Under the pieces are notes generated by a model. That model saw only the letters and a program-made list of their open reading frames with translations. It was not told where the DNA came from and did no database searches. Both the position numbers and the translations under genes were made by a program. Shown here in pieces: positions 45,644 through 54,559 of a stretch of DNA of 64,000 bases. This stretch comes from Rhizobium bangladeshense (GTDB taxonomy: Bacteria; Pseudomonadota; Alphaproteobacteria; Rhizobiales; Rhizobiaceae): positions 558,001 through 622,000 of the forward strand of contig NZ_LYPL01000001.1 in NCBI RefSeq assembly GCF_001662075.1. Direction: 5' to 3'. Within the stretch, counting starts at the first letter, position 1. Every line of letters begins with the position of its first letter.

Positions 45644-46698
45644 CGGACTTCTGGAAAGGGCGGCGGGTCTTCCTGACCGGACATACGGGCTTCAAGGGAT
45701 CCTGGCTCTCCCTTTGGCTGGAGCGCCTCGGCGCCGATGTCGCCGCGGTTTCGCTGGCGCCGGAGACCGAACCGTCGCTCTATCGGAAACTCGCGCCCTG
45801 GAACGATCGCGACCACCATATCATCGATATCCGCGATGCCGGCGCACTTCTTGGCGTCTTTCAAGGCTTCGAGCCGGAGATCGTCATTCATATGGCGGCG
45901 CAGGCACTGGTACGGCGCTCTTATGAGAACCCGGCCGAGACCTTCTCGACCAATGTCATGGGAACGGCGAATGTTCTCGACGCGGTCAGGCAGGCGCCCT
46001 CTGTCAAAACCGTGCTGGTCATCACCTCCGACAAGGTCTATGCCAACAACGGCAGCGGCATACCCTTCATCGAGACCGATACACTCGGCGGCAAGGATCC
46101 CTACAGCAACTCCAAGGCCTGCACGGAACTCGTCTGCCAGAGCTACCGCGACAGTTTCTTCAAGGGGCGCGATATCAAGGTTGCCACAGTGCGTGCCGGC
46201 AATGTGATCGGCGGCGGCGACTGGTCGAAGGATCGGCTGATCCCGGATTTCATTCGCGCTTTCGAGAGCAACCAGCCGATCCTGCTGCGTTATCCCGAGG
46301 CGGTCCGTCCCTGGCAGCATGTGCTGGAGCCATTGGGCGGTTATCTCGCCTTCGCCGAAGCACTGACGCTCGGCGGTGACAGGAAGCTGCCCGATGCCTT
46401 GAATTTCGGTCCGCATCCCGAGAGCTTCGCGACCGTTTCCGAACTTGCCGAAGCGCTCGGGCGTGCGCACCGCGTCGAAGACGTGTGGCAGCTTGCGCCG
46501 GGCGAACATCTGCCCGAAGCGCCGGCCCTGACGCTGAGTTCGGCGCTGGCGTTCGACACCATCGGCTGGCGGCCGCGCCTCAGCCTGCAACAGACCATCG
46601 ACTGGACTGCCGCCTGGTACCGGGCCAACCGCGAGGGCGAAGACATGCGCGCCTTCTCGCTCGGTCAGATCACGGCCTATGAGGAAGCCATATCATGA
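45634..46698 (+). CDS. rfbG: CDP-glucose 4,6-dehydratase
   Basis: A 354-residue SDR-fold enzyme. RRVFLTGHTGFKGSWLSLWLERLGADVAAVSL binds NAD; the catalytic set is in VLVITSDKVYANN and YSNSKACTELV (Tyr and Lys); the RAGNVIGGGDWSKDRLIPDFIRAF and RPWQHVLEPLGGYLAFAEAL stretches are diagnostic for RfbG. It turns CDP-glucose into CDP-4-keto-6-deoxyglucose. ATG 45634 is taken, though GTG 45625 is possible; both overlap rfbF. The stop overlaps the next start (ATGA at 46695-46698). Confidence 0.96.
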   Translation: MGLTDFWKGRRVFLTGHTGFKGSWLSLWLERLGADVAAVSLAPETEPSLYRKLAPWNDRDHHIIDIRDAGALLGVFQGFEPEIVIHMAAQALVRRSYENPAETFSTNVMGTANVLDAVRQAPSVKTVLVITSDKVYANNGSGIPFIETDTLGGKDPYSNSKACTELVCQSYRDSFFKGRDIKVATVRAGNVIGGGDWSKDRLIPDFIRAFESNQPILLRYPEAVRPWQHVLEPLGGYLAFAEALTLGGDRKLPDALNFGPHPESFATVSELAEALGRAHRVEDVWQLAPGEHLPEAPALTLSSALAFDTIGWRPRLSLQQTIDWTAAWYRANREGEDMRAFSLGQITAYEEAIS

Positions 46699-47930
46699 CA
46701 GCGCACAATTGCCGATTTTGCGACGCTCCGTTGCAACATCGTTTCGTCGATCTCGGCTCGACCCCGCTCGCCAATGCCTATCTGACGGCAGAGCAGCTCA
46801 CACAGCCGGAGCCGTCCTATCCGCTGCGCGCCTTCGTGTGCTCGCAATGTTGGCTGGTGCAGGCCGATGCCTTCGTGCCGCCGGAGGACATCTTCAGCCA
46901 TTACGCCTATTTCTCCTCCTACAGCGACAGCTGGGTGGAGCATGCGCGCCGCTTCACCATCATGGCCCGCGAGCGCTTTGGCCTTGGCGCGACATCGCAA
47001 GTCATCGAAGTGGCGAGCAATGATGGTTACCTGCTGAAGCATTTCGTCGAGGCCGGCGTGCCGGTGCTCGGCATCGAGCCGGCAGAAAACGTCGCCGAAG
47101 TCGCGCGCGGTATAGGCGTTCCGACGGAGGCACGATTCTTCGGCAAGGCGACCGCCGCCGATCTCGTGTCGCGCGGCCACGCCGCCGACTTGGTCATCGG
47201 CAACAATGTGCTTGCTCACGTACCCGACATCAACGACTTCGTCGGCGGGCTCTCGGCCGTGCTGAAGCCGGATGGCGTCGTCAGCGTCGAATTTCCGCAT
47301 CTCCTGCGGCTGATGGAAAGTATTCAGTTCGACACCGTCTATCACGAACATTTCTACTATCTCTCGCTGCTCGCCGTCGAAAAGGTCTTGGCCGCTCACG
47401 GCCTGAAGGTGTTCGACGTCGAGGAACTGCCGACTCATGGCGGCAGCCTGCGCATCCTCGCGTGCCGCGCGACCTCGACCGCCCACGCGACAGGCGCTGG
47501 CCTGGCCAAGGTGCAGGCCGACGAAAAGGCCGCCGGCTTCGACAGGACGGAAATATACGAGGCGTTCCAAAGCCGCGTCGCGCCGATCAAGGAAGGGCTG
47601 CTCTCCTTCCTCGAGGAGGCAAAGCGGAACGGCAAGAGGGTGGCCGCCTATGGCGCCGCCGCCAAGGGCAATACGCTGCTGAACTTCTGCGGCGTCGGCA
47701 CAGATCTCATCGACTATGTCGTCGACCGCAACCCGCACAAGCAGGGCCATTACCTGCCGGGCAGCAAGCTGCCGATCTATGCGCCGGAGAAGATGGAAGA
47801 GACGAGGCCGGACTACGTGCTTATCCTGCCCTGGAACATCAAGAACGAGGTTGTTTCCGGCAACAGCAAGGTCGCCACCTGGGGCGGACAATTTGCCGTC
47901 GCCGTGCCTGAATTGACGGTGCTCGGATGA
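46695..47930 (+). CDS. Nucleotide-sugar C-methyltransferase (TylC3/NovU type)
   Basis: A 411-residue enzyme with the same three-domain plan as 39291-40514. N-terminal zinc-site cysteines are in CRFCDAPLQHRFVDLG and VCSQCWLVQ; SAM motif VIEVASNDGYLLKHFVEAGVPVLGIEPAENV; catalytic YHEHFYYLSLLAVEKVL and THGGSLRI; C-terminal domain GKRVAAYGAAAKGNTLLNFCGV. It follows rfbG with a 4-base overlap, so the likely substrate is CDP-4-keto-6-deoxyglucose or its epimer, giving a branched sugar. No rfbH-type 3-dehydrase is present. Confidence 0.9.
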   Translation: MTAHNCRFCDAPLQHRFVDLGSTPLANAYLTAEQLTQPEPSYPLRAFVCSQCWLVQADAFVPPEDIFSHYAYFSSYSDSWVEHARRFTIMARERFGLGATSQVIEVASNDGYLLKHFVEAGVPVLGIEPAENVAEVARGIGVPTEARFFGKATAADLVSRGHAADLVIGNNVLAHVPDINDFVGGLSAVLKPDGVVSVEFPHLLRLMESIQFDTVYHEHFYYLSLLAVEKVLAAHGLKVFDVEELPTHGGSLRILACRATSTAHATGAGLAKVQADEKAAGFDRTEIYEAFQSRVAPIKEGLLSFLEEAKRNGKRVAAYGAAAKGNTLLNFCGVGTDLIDYVVDRNPHKQGHYLPGSKLPIYAPEKMEETRPDYVLILPWNIKNEVVSGNSKVATWGGQFAVAVPELTVLG

Positions 47931-48469
47931 GATTCGCGCCGACCGCGGTTGCGGGCGCCTTCGTCGTCGAAATCGAGGTACACGCCGACAACCGCGGGAT
48001 GTTTGCGCGGACCTTCTGCGCCAAAAGCTTTGCCACGCACGGGCTTGCCTCGGTCTATCCGCAATGCAACCTCTCCCAGAACCACCGGCGCGGAACTTTG
48101 CGAGGCATGCACTATCAGGCTGATCCGAAGCCGGAGGCGAAACTGGTAAGGGCTGTGCGCGGCCGGGTCTTCGACGTCGCGCTCGATCTGCGACGGGAGT
48201 CGCCAACCTATCTCAAATGGGCCTCCGTCGAACTCGATGCGACCAGCCACAATGCCTTCTATATTCCCGCAGGCTGCGCGCATGGCTTCCTGACGCTCGA
48301 GGACGACTGCGAGCTCTTCTACCAGATGTCGGAAGCCTATGTGCCCGAACTCGCCCGCGGTGTTCGCTGGAACGACCCCACCTTCTCCATCGGCTGGCCC
48401 TTTACGCCGAGCGTCATCAGTGACCGCGACGTCGCGCTTGCAAGCTACTGCCAGGAGAGCACCCTTTGA
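47927..48469 (+). CDS. RmlC/RfbC-like sugar epimerase
   Basis: A 180-residue cupin epimerase. GAFVVEIEVHADNRGMFARTFCAKSFA is the family start; QCNLSQNHRRGTLRGMHYQADPKPEAKLVRAVRG carries the catalytic His, and NAFYIPAGCAHGFLTLEDDCELFYQMSEAY the Tyr region. RmlC enzymes epimerise 3' and/or 5' of 4-keto-6-deoxy sugars on dTDP; here the context is CDP. It overlaps its neighbours by 4 bases on each side, so it belongs to the same pathway as rfbFG and the C-methyltransferase. Confidence 0.9.
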   Translation: MRFAPTAVAGAFVVEIEVHADNRGMFARTFCAKSFATHGLASVYPQCNLSQNHRRGTLRGMHYQADPKPEAKLVRAVRGRVFDVALDLRRESPTYLKWASVELDATSHNAFYIPAGCAHGFLTLEDDCELFYQMSEAYVPELARGVRWNDPTFSIGWPFTPSVISDRDVALASYCQESTL

Positions 48470-49704
48470 CCGGCATCAAACTCAGCATCTGCATCCCGAC
48501 ATACAACCGCCAAGCCTATCTCAGAAACGCGCTGACCTATTGCGGGAATGATTACAGGTTCGACTTTCCCTTCGAGATCGTCATCTGCGATAATGCCTCC
48601 ACCGATAATACCCAGCAGGTTGTCGAGGAGTTCATCGCTCACGGATTACCGATCCGCTATTACAAGCGTGAGATCAATGCGGGTGCCAACGCCAACGTTA
48701 CGAGCGCCCTGCGCCTCGGCAGGGGCGAATACCTCATCTATCTCGCGGACGACGACATACTGATTGCCGATGCGGTGGCCGAAACCGTCAAATATCTCGA
48801 TGAGAACCAGGATGTGACCTGCGCTCATGCACCCTGGTTCCTGTATGACGAAGTCGCCAAAACCGACATCACGACGTTCTATCATGTCGAGGAGGACCGG
48901 AAGTTTGCGCATGGCAGCTTTACCGAGGTCTTTCACTATATAGTCGACCGCCATATCTTTCCGGAAATCGCGATATACCGCGCGTCGGCTCTGCGCTCGG
49001 CCTGGATTCCGCGCGATATATGCTTCTATCCGTTCCCGTTCCTTGCGCATTTCCTCGATCAAGGCGCAGTCACCTTCCTGCAGCGGCCGTTCTATCGCTC
49101 CATCGGCAATTCGGCGATCGTTCGCGACCGGCCCCAGGAAGGCACCAACGACGTTATGTCGAGTTGGGACCGCTATCGCGGAGGGCTTGAATATTTCCTC
49201 TATACCGCGGTCAGACGCGGCGCCCTGAACCTGACGCCCGAGACACGTCTCAAATATGAGGAGATGTGCAGGATCTTCACGCTCAACCGCATGGCGGTCG
49301 CCTTCCGCTTCTGGGCCGCGCGCAAGAACTTCCTCAAGGCGTATGAACTCTATACGCGCCTCATGTGGGGCGGAATGCTTGACCACCCGGAGATCCGACC
49401 CTTCCGCGAAGGGCTGCCCCTGATGGTCGCCATCCAGACGCTGGTCAGCGAGGTGAATTCTGCAGTTGGAACCGACACGCTGCTTCTGGCTGGCTTCACG
49501 GAGATCATCGCGCTCGAAAATCTAATGCGGGAACTTGGCCTCAGCGAAAGGGTGAAGGTGACGACGGAACTCAGCGCCAGCCCACTGGAAAGCACAGCCG
49601 TCTTCGTCAGCGTCGAAAGGGACCGGGAATATTTCGTGGCTCTCGGCTACCTGCCCAATCTGGTGTTCCACGAGCACGATGTGGCTCGGCACATTCTCAT
49701 GTGA
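48466..49704 (+). CDS. GT2-family glycosyltransferase with long C-terminal extension
   Basis: A 412-residue protein beginning with TTG inside the stop of the epimerase gene. The GT-A domain (residues ~4-120) has KLSICIPTYNRQAYLRNAL, IVICDNASTDNTQQVVEEF and YLIYLADDDILIADAV (DDD metal motif). The remainder (about residues 200-412) is helical, ending FVSVERDREYFVALGYLPNLVFHEHD, and may be an interaction domain. It probably transfers the branched CDP-sugar to the growing glycan. Confidence 0.88.
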   Translation: MTGIKLSICIPTYNRQAYLRNALTYCGNDYRFDFPFEIVICDNASTDNTQQVVEEFIAHGLPIRYYKREINAGANANVTSALRLGRGEYLIYLADDDILIADAVAETVKYLDENQDVTCAHAPWFLYDEVAKTDITTFYHVEEDRKFAHGSFTEVFHYIVDRHIFPEIAIYRASALRSAWIPRDICFYPFPFLAHFLDQGAVTFLQRPFYRSIGNSAIVRDRPQEGTNDVMSSWDRYRGGLEYFLYTAVRRGALNLTPETRLKYEEMCRIFTLNRMAVAFRFWAARKNFLKAYELYTRLMWGGMLDHPEIRPFREGLPLMVAIQTLVSEVNSAVGTDTLLLAGFTEIIALENLMRELGLSERVKVTTELSASPLESTAVFVSVERDREYFVALGYLPNLVFHEHDVARHILM

Positions 49705-49779
49705 GCCTGGCGCCAGTTTCAAAAGCTAGTGTCGTGGCAGGCGCCTGCGTCTTGACTTCAATTCAACAGAAATAGCGGC

Positions 49780-50928
49780 ATGACAAACAGGATCTTTTAT
49801 ACCAAGCCTTCCATCACCCAGCTTGAAACCGATTATGCCGCGGACGCAGCAGCGACCGGCTGGGGCGCACGCTGTTACGACTACATCAACCGCTTCGAAC
49901 GTGACTTCAAGACCTATCTCGGCAGCGACTTCGCCATCGCCACATCGAGCTGCACCGGCGCGATGCACATGGGTCTGGCCGCACTCGGCATCGGCGAAGG
50001 CGACGAAGTGATCCTCGCCGACACCAACTGGGTCGCCACCGTTTCGCCGATCGTCCATCTCGGCGCCAAGCCGGTCTTCGTCGACGTGCTGCCGGATTCC
50101 TGGTGCATCGATCCCGAAGAGGTCGAGCGGCACATCACGCCGAAAACCAAGGCGATCATTGCCACCCACATCTACGGCAATCTCTGCGACATGGATGCGC
50201 TGCTCGAAATCGGCAAGCGCACCGGCATCCCTGTCGTCGAGGATGCGGCGGAAGCGATCGGCTCGGTCTATCACGGCCGCCGCGCCGGCTCGATGGGTGC
50301 CTTCGGCACCTTCTCCTTCCACGGCACGAAGACGCTGACGACCGGCGAAGGCGGCATTTTCGTCACCAGCGACGGCGCTCTCTACGAGCGGGTGCTGACG
50401 CTCAGCAACCATGGCCGAGCCCGCGGCCAGACGAAGCAGTTTTGGCCGGATGCTATCGGTTTCAAATACAAGATGTCCAACATCCAGGCGGCCATCGGCT
50501 GCGCGCAGCTCGAGCGCGTTGAAGAGCTCGTCGCCCGGAAGCGGGAGATCCTCGCGGCCTATATGGTCAGGCTTTCCGCCCTGCCCGGCATCTCGATGAA
50601 CCCGGAGTATAGCGGCACGATCAACGGTGCGTGGATGCCGACCGCGGTCTTTCATCCCTCGACCGGTACCACGCGCGAAATGATGCAGCAGGCCTTCGAG
50701 GCCGCCAATATCGACGCGCGCGTCTTCTTCTATCCCCTCTCCAGCCTCGACATGTTCGAGGATCGGCCCGAGAACGCGAACGCCTGGAGCATTCCGGGCC
50801 GCGCAATCAACCTGCCCAGCTATCATGACATGAGCGAAGCCGATATCGACAGGGTGGCGGCAACGCTGCTCGAAATGGCGGCCGGGCGAACCTATCACAA
50901 CAGCACGGCATTGCGGCGGTCGGTCTAA
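49780..50928 (+). CDS. DegT/DnrJ/EryC1 sugar aminotransferase (perosamine-synthase-like)
   Basis: A 382-residue PLP enzyme. Phosphate-binding IATSSCTGAMHMGLAALGIG, IYGNLCDMDALLEIG, the Asp in VVEDAAEAIGSVYHG and the PLP lysine Lys184 in GTFSFHGTKTLTTGEGGIFV. C-terminal RVFFYPLSSLDMF and NLPSYHDMSEADIDRV match perosamine-synthase-type aminotransferases that aminate C4 of GDP- or UDP-4-keto sugars. With the acetyltransferase at 51716 it predicts an N-acylated amino sugar. No GDP- or UDP-sugar dehydratase is in the window. Confidence 0.9.
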   Translation: MTNRIFYTKPSITQLETDYAADAAATGWGARCYDYINRFERDFKTYLGSDFAIATSSCTGAMHMGLAALGIGEGDEVILADTNWVATVSPIVHLGAKPVFVDVLPDSWCIDPEEVERHITPKTKAIIATHIYGNLCDMDALLEIGKRTGIPVVEDAAEAIGSVYHGRRAGSMGAFGTFSFHGTKTLTTGEGGIFVTSDGALYERVLTLSNHGRARGQTKQFWPDAIGFKYKMSNIQAAIGCAQLERVEELVARKREILAAYMVRLSALPGISMNPEYSGTINGAWMPTAVFHPSTGTTREMMQQAFEAANIDARVFFYPLSSLDMFEDRPENANAWSIPGRAINLPSYHDMSEADIDRVAATLLEMAAGRTYHNSTALRRSV

Positions 50929-50960
50929 GACAGCCATACAGCGAAGGACAAAGAACAGTC

Positions 50961-51719
50961 ATGACCACCACGGACGACCGTCTCGAATTCGAAGCCCATA
51001 AGCGGGAGATGTCGCTTGCGCTCGGCAAGGACGAGACAAGCTTCCAACAATCACTGAATACGCTGATCGGGCTCGACAAGTTCGACTATTTCTATCTCTG
51101 GTCATGGATGGGCGTGCCGATCATCCAGCTTCCCGCCGATATCCTGGCGACCCAGGAAGTCATTTGGGCGAGCAAGCCCGATGTCATCATCGAAACCGGC
51201 ATCGCGCGCGGCGGCTCGCTGATCTTCATGGCGTCGATTCTCGCCGCGATGGGCAACGACAAGGCCAAGGTTGTCGGCGTCGACATCGACATCCGGGCCC
51301 ATAACCGCGAGTCGATCGAATCGCACCCCATGTCGAGCCGGATCAAGATGATCCAGGGCGGGTCGGTCGACGACGAGGTGCTTGCCGCCGTGAAGGCCGA
51401 GATTCCGCCGGGCGCACGCGTGATGGTGGTGCTCGACAGCGACCATTCCTACGAGCATGTGCTGGCGGAATGCCGCGCCTACGGTCCGCTGGTGACGGAA
51501 GGCTGCTACCTCGTCGTCGCCGACACACTCATCGGTCACCTGACCGAGGAACAAGCCTTCACGAAGCGCTCCAAGGTCTGGCTGCGCGGCAATGAGCCGC
51601 TGAAGGCCATTACCGATTATCTGACGGAAACCGACCGCTTCGAGGTCGATCCGATTCTGAACGGCAAGCTCGTGCTGTCTTCCTCGCCGGGCGGTTACTG
51701 CGTCTGCCGAAAGGCGTGA
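50961..51719 (+). CDS. Cephalosporin hydroxylase/rhamnosyl O-methyltransferase-like (CmcI family)
   Basis: A 252-residue SAM-fold protein. WSWMGVPIIQLPADILATQEVIWASKPDVIIETGIARGGSLIFMASIL is the family signature with the SAM loop ETGIARGGS; VVGVDIDIRAHNRESIESHPM and VVLDSDHSYEHVLAECRAYGPLV supply the metal and SAM contacts. CmcI-type proteins often O-methylate sugars in polysaccharide clusters. It is coupled to the next gene by a GTGA overlap. Confidence 0.88.
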   Translation: MTTTDDRLEFEAHKREMSLALGKDETSFQQSLNTLIGLDKFDYFYLWSWMGVPIIQLPADILATQEVIWASKPDVIIETGIARGGSLIFMASILAAMGNDKAKVVGVDIDIRAHNRESIESHPMSSRIKMIQGGSVDDEVLAAVKAEIPPGARVMVVLDSDHSYEHVLAECRAYGPLVTEGCYLVVADTLIGHLTEEQAFTKRSKVWLRGNEPLKAITDYLTETDRFEVDPILNGKLVLSSSPGGYCVCRKA

Positions 51720-52417
51720 GCGGACAATCAGGGATCGTCTTCATGGCGCAGGTCGATATCGTCAGTCTTAAGGACAATGCGGATCCGGCCAGACGGCTCC
51801 GGCTTCGGATCGGGGACGATAGCGGCAGGCACGTAGGTGACCTGCAATGCATCGACAGGTCGATGCTCGACGAGCCCGGCCTGATCGACGAACTGACGGC
51901 GTGGCGCAACCGGTCGATGCCGTTTTTCCTCACTCAGTTCAACGCCACCGCGGAACGCACGCGGGGGTGGCTCGAAACAATCTCGCTGCCCGCCGCCGAT
52001 CGCATCCTGTTCGTCATTTGCGATCCGGATGGAAACCGCTTGGGAAATTTCGGCCTCTGCAACATCCGGCAGGGCTCGGCCGAGTTCGACAACGTCATCC
52101 GCGGCCGGCCGAGCGAGATCCGAAATCTGATGTTTCATTGCGGCGTGACAATGCTGGAGTGGATGTTTTCCGGTCTTGGGGTGGAAACGGCCGAGCTCCA
52201 CGTCTTCTCTCAAAACGAAAAAGCGATCGGTCTTTACAAGCGGCTGGGCTTTGCGGCAGCCGAAAGCCTGCCGCTGCGACGCACCGAAGAAGAAGGCATG
52301 GTCAAATATTCGGTCGTCGATCGATCGCAAGCAAATGCCGGCTTCGACTATCTGAGGATGGAACTTCCGGCCCAGCGGTTCCGACAGGCGTACCCAACGG
52401 CTCTGCTGACCGGCTAA
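51716..52417 (+). CDS. GNAT-family N-acetyltransferase (amino-sugar type)
   Basis: A 233-residue GNAT. After a beta-rich N-terminus (VSLKDNADPARRLRLRIGDD) it has ELTAWRNRSMPFFLTQF, ILFVICDPDGNRLGNFGLCNI and MLEWMFSGLGVETAELHVFSQNEKAIGLYKRLGFAA, the pattern of WecD/PseH-like enzymes that acetylate amino sugars on a nucleotide carrier. It starts with GTG inside the CmcI stop. Its place beside a sugar aminotransferase supports acetylation of the 4-amino group. Last gene of the operon. Confidence 0.85.
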   Translation: MSGQSGIVFMAQVDIVSLKDNADPARRLRLRIGDDSGRHVGDLQCIDRSMLDEPGLIDELTAWRNRSMPFFLTQFNATAERTRGWLETISLPAADRILFVICDPDGNRLGNFGLCNIRQGSAEFDNVIRGRPSEIRNLMFHCGVTMLEWMFSGLGVETAELHVFSQNEKAIGLYKRLGFAAAESLPLRRTEEEGMVKYSVVDRSQANAGFDYLRMELPAQRFRQAYPTALLTG

Positions 52418-52422
52418 GACGC

Positions 52423-52755
52423 CTATCGCACCGGCTGATAGTGGCCGCGCAGCGGCACCTTGCCGCCCATGGTGACGAAGCCGTCGCGTTCGCAGACATA
52501 CATCAGCGTCGGCATGCCGCCGGAGCGGAAGATCTCGTCGTAACGGCGGCGGATCTGGACGGTTTCAGTGCGACAATTGTAGGATTCCTCTTCCTTCTTG
52601 TCCGGCTGCGCCTTGACGCCGGGCAGACCCTTGTAGGGATAGAGGGCTTGAGCGTCCGAATTCACCGGTTTTGTCCAGTCGACGGCAAAGGCGGCGGCTG
52701 GCGCAAGGCCTGATAGGACAGCGAACAATATCGGAAACATCAGCACAAGCCGCAT
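52423..52755 (-). CDS. Hypothetical secreted protein
   Basis: A 110-residue protein. Residues 1-24 are a signal peptide (MRLVLMFPILFAVLSGLAPAAAFA). The mature part has two cysteines (YNCRTETVQ and YVCERDGFV) that could form a disulfide, and ends VPLRGHYQPVR. No family was recognised. It is convergent with the polysaccharide operon and lies between it and the wzz-type gene on the same strand, so a link with envelope glycan synthesis is possible but unproven. Confidence 0.6.
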   Translation of the reverse strand: MRLVLMFPILFAVLSGLAPAAAFAVDWTKPVNSDAQALYPYKGLPGVKAQPDKKEEESYNCRTETVQIRRRYDEIFRSGGMPTLMYVCERDGFVTMGGKVPLRGHYQPVR

Positions 52756-52815
52756 GGAACTCTCCTGCCGGCATCGTCGGCCGCCGATAGGATGTAGGAA
52801 AACCGAGGGTCGTGA

Positions 52816-54423
52816 TCAAGCAGCCGCAGCGGGCGTTTTCCTGAAATAACTTCTGGTGATGGGATGGCGGAAGAGGCTGGCGAGAATGGCGAAGCCGGCG
52901 CCGATGACGAAACCGGCAAGGAGACCGCCGATGAGGCCGGCCACCAGCAGGATCTTCTTTCCAGGGCCATCGGCTTTGACCGGCGGCTCGGCCGGCGAGA
53001 TGACGCGAATGTTGCTCTGGCTGAGGTTCTGCTCCTCACTCGTCTGGCTCGAGCGCTTCAGCACCGTCTCGTAGATCTCGCGCGCCGCCGTCGCCTTGCG
53101 CTGCAATTCGTTCAATCCCACCTGCTTGTCCGAGGTCGTCGCCTGCAGCGCCTTCTGGACGGCAAGCTCCTTGGCGATGCTGTCTTCGGCCGCCTTGGCC
53201 TGCTCGTATTCACCTCGTGCCGAGGTGGCGAGGCGCTGCAATTCACCCTTGATTTCGCCGGATATGCTCTGCAGCGAGGAGCGGGCCGCCTGCAGGCGCG
53301 GATGACGCGTGCCCATCTGGCTTTCAAGGCTGCCGACGGCGGCGGCCTGGCTGGCATATTGCTGGCGCAGGCTGACCAGCGGCGAAGTGGCGCCGCCCTC
53401 GGTCTGATTGCCGGCGACGATGTCCTCGACGCGCAGATTGGCGACGGCGTCGGCGCGGGCCTTCGCCTGGATGGTTTTTTCCTGCGCCGTCACCAATAGT
53501 GTGTTCAGCGAGCCGAGCCGTTGATCGGAAATCAGGTTGCCCTCGGTCGCGGCCATGTCATTGTCAGCGCGGAAGGTCTCGACCGCCTGCTCGGCCTCCA
53601 GCACCTTCTGGCGCAGGTCGTCGAGGCGTCCGTCGAGCGTCGAGGAGGTGTTTTCGTAGAGGCCGTTCGAGGCGCTGTTTTCCTCGTCGGTGAAGGCGGT
53701 GACGACCTGGTTGGCAAGCTTTGCCGATTTTTCCGGATCATTGGTCGTCGCGGCAAGCGAAACGACATAGGTGCTGGCCTGGCGGGTGATGACGAGCGCC
53801 TTCTGCAGGGTGCCGATGACGGCAGCGCCATCGTTCCGGCCGCCGGTGAATTCCGGATCCTGATCGAGCTTCATCGCCTCGACGACGCGACGCAGCACAT
53901 TGCCCGAGGTCAGGATCTGCACCTGGCTGTCGATCAGCGCCGAGATCATTTCCGGCGATGGACCCGAAGATTGCGCGCCGACCTCGGCAAGGCCGATCTG
54001 GCGCGGATCGAAATAGAGGCTGCTGACGGCGGTGTATTTCTGGCCGATGAACGGCGCCACCGCGCCGCCGGCAACAGCGCCGAGAAGAGCGAGGACAAGC
54101 ACGACCAGCCGGCGGCTCCAGATCGCCGCGATGCTGGAGCGGAGATCGAGAAGCGGGGCGGCGGGTGCCGACGCGCTTCGCGGCGGCACATCAAACGCGG
54201 GCCGCTCGGCAGGTGGAGGCGACGGCTGCTCGTATCGGCCCGTTTGCGTAACGTTTGCCGGCGGCACGAAAGGCGGAGGAGCGGGTTCGGGCGCCGGGCG
54301 GGCGAAATCATCCGGGCGGACGACAGGACTGCGCAGCCGCACGCCTTCCGGTGCAGTCTGAGGTGGCTCATAACTGCGCCAGCCGGGCAGCCGGCTTACT
54401 CTATTCCTGTCATACTGGCTCAT
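52816..54423 (-). CDS. Wzz/GumC-type polysaccharide co-polymerase without kinase domain
   Basis: A 535-residue protein. A Pro-rich cytoplasmic N-terminus (residues 1-105, with APEPAPPPFVPPA) precedes TM1 (VVLVLALLGAVAGGAVAPFIG), the Wzz periplasmic domain and a long coiled-coil (about residues 260-470: LDDLRQKVLEAEQAVETFRADN, LGSLNTLLVTAQEKTIQAK), then the PxxP region VISPAEPPVKADGPGKK and TM2 (ILLVAGLIGGLLAGFVIGAGF). No Walker motifs or Tyr-rich tail follow, so it lacks the BY-kinase seen in ExoP. It sets glycan chain length. Divergent from the GH5 gene. Confidence 0.9.
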   Translation of the reverse strand: MSQYDRNRVSRLPGWRSYEPPQTAPEGVRLRSPVVRPDDFARPAPEPAPPPFVPPANVTQTGRYEQPSPPPAERPAFDVPPRSASAPAAPLLDLRSSIAAIWSRRLVVLVLALLGAVAGGAVAPFIGQKYTAVSSLYFDPRQIGLAEVGAQSSGPSPEMISALIDSQVQILTSGNVLRRVVEAMKLDQDPEFTGGRNDGAAVIGTLQKALVITRQASTYVVSLAATTNDPEKSAKLANQVVTAFTDEENSASNGLYENTSSTLDGRLDDLRQKVLEAEQAVETFRADNDMAATEGNLISDQRLGSLNTLLVTAQEKTIQAKARADAVANLRVEDIVAGNQTEGGATSPLVSLRQQYASQAAAVGSLESQMGTRHPRLQAARSSLQSISGEIKGELQRLATSARGEYEQAKAAEDSIAKELAVQKALQATTSDKQVGLNELQRKATAAREIYETVLKRSSQTSEEQNLSQSNIRVISPAEPPVKADGPGKKILLVAGLIGGLLAGFVIGAGFAILASLFRHPITRSYFRKTPAAAA

Positions 54424-54492
54424 ACGCGCACTCGTGTCCCGCCCAGCGTGAAAGACTGAAGCCGAGGTGCCGAGACTTTAGAAATTCTTAGC

Positions 54493-54505
54493 TAACGGAC
54501 CGTTA
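54493..54505. promoter_or_regulatory. Palindrome in the wzz/GH5 divergent promoter
   Basis: TAACGGACCGTTA: perfect 6-base arms around one base, 55 bases before the GH5 ATG and 70 before the Wzz start. Position suits an operator for both genes. The binding protein is unknown. Confidence 0.4.
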
Positions 54506-54559
54506 AGATACTGGCGGCCATAGAGATGTTGGCGTTTGCCGCGACTGCGAGGGATAGCC

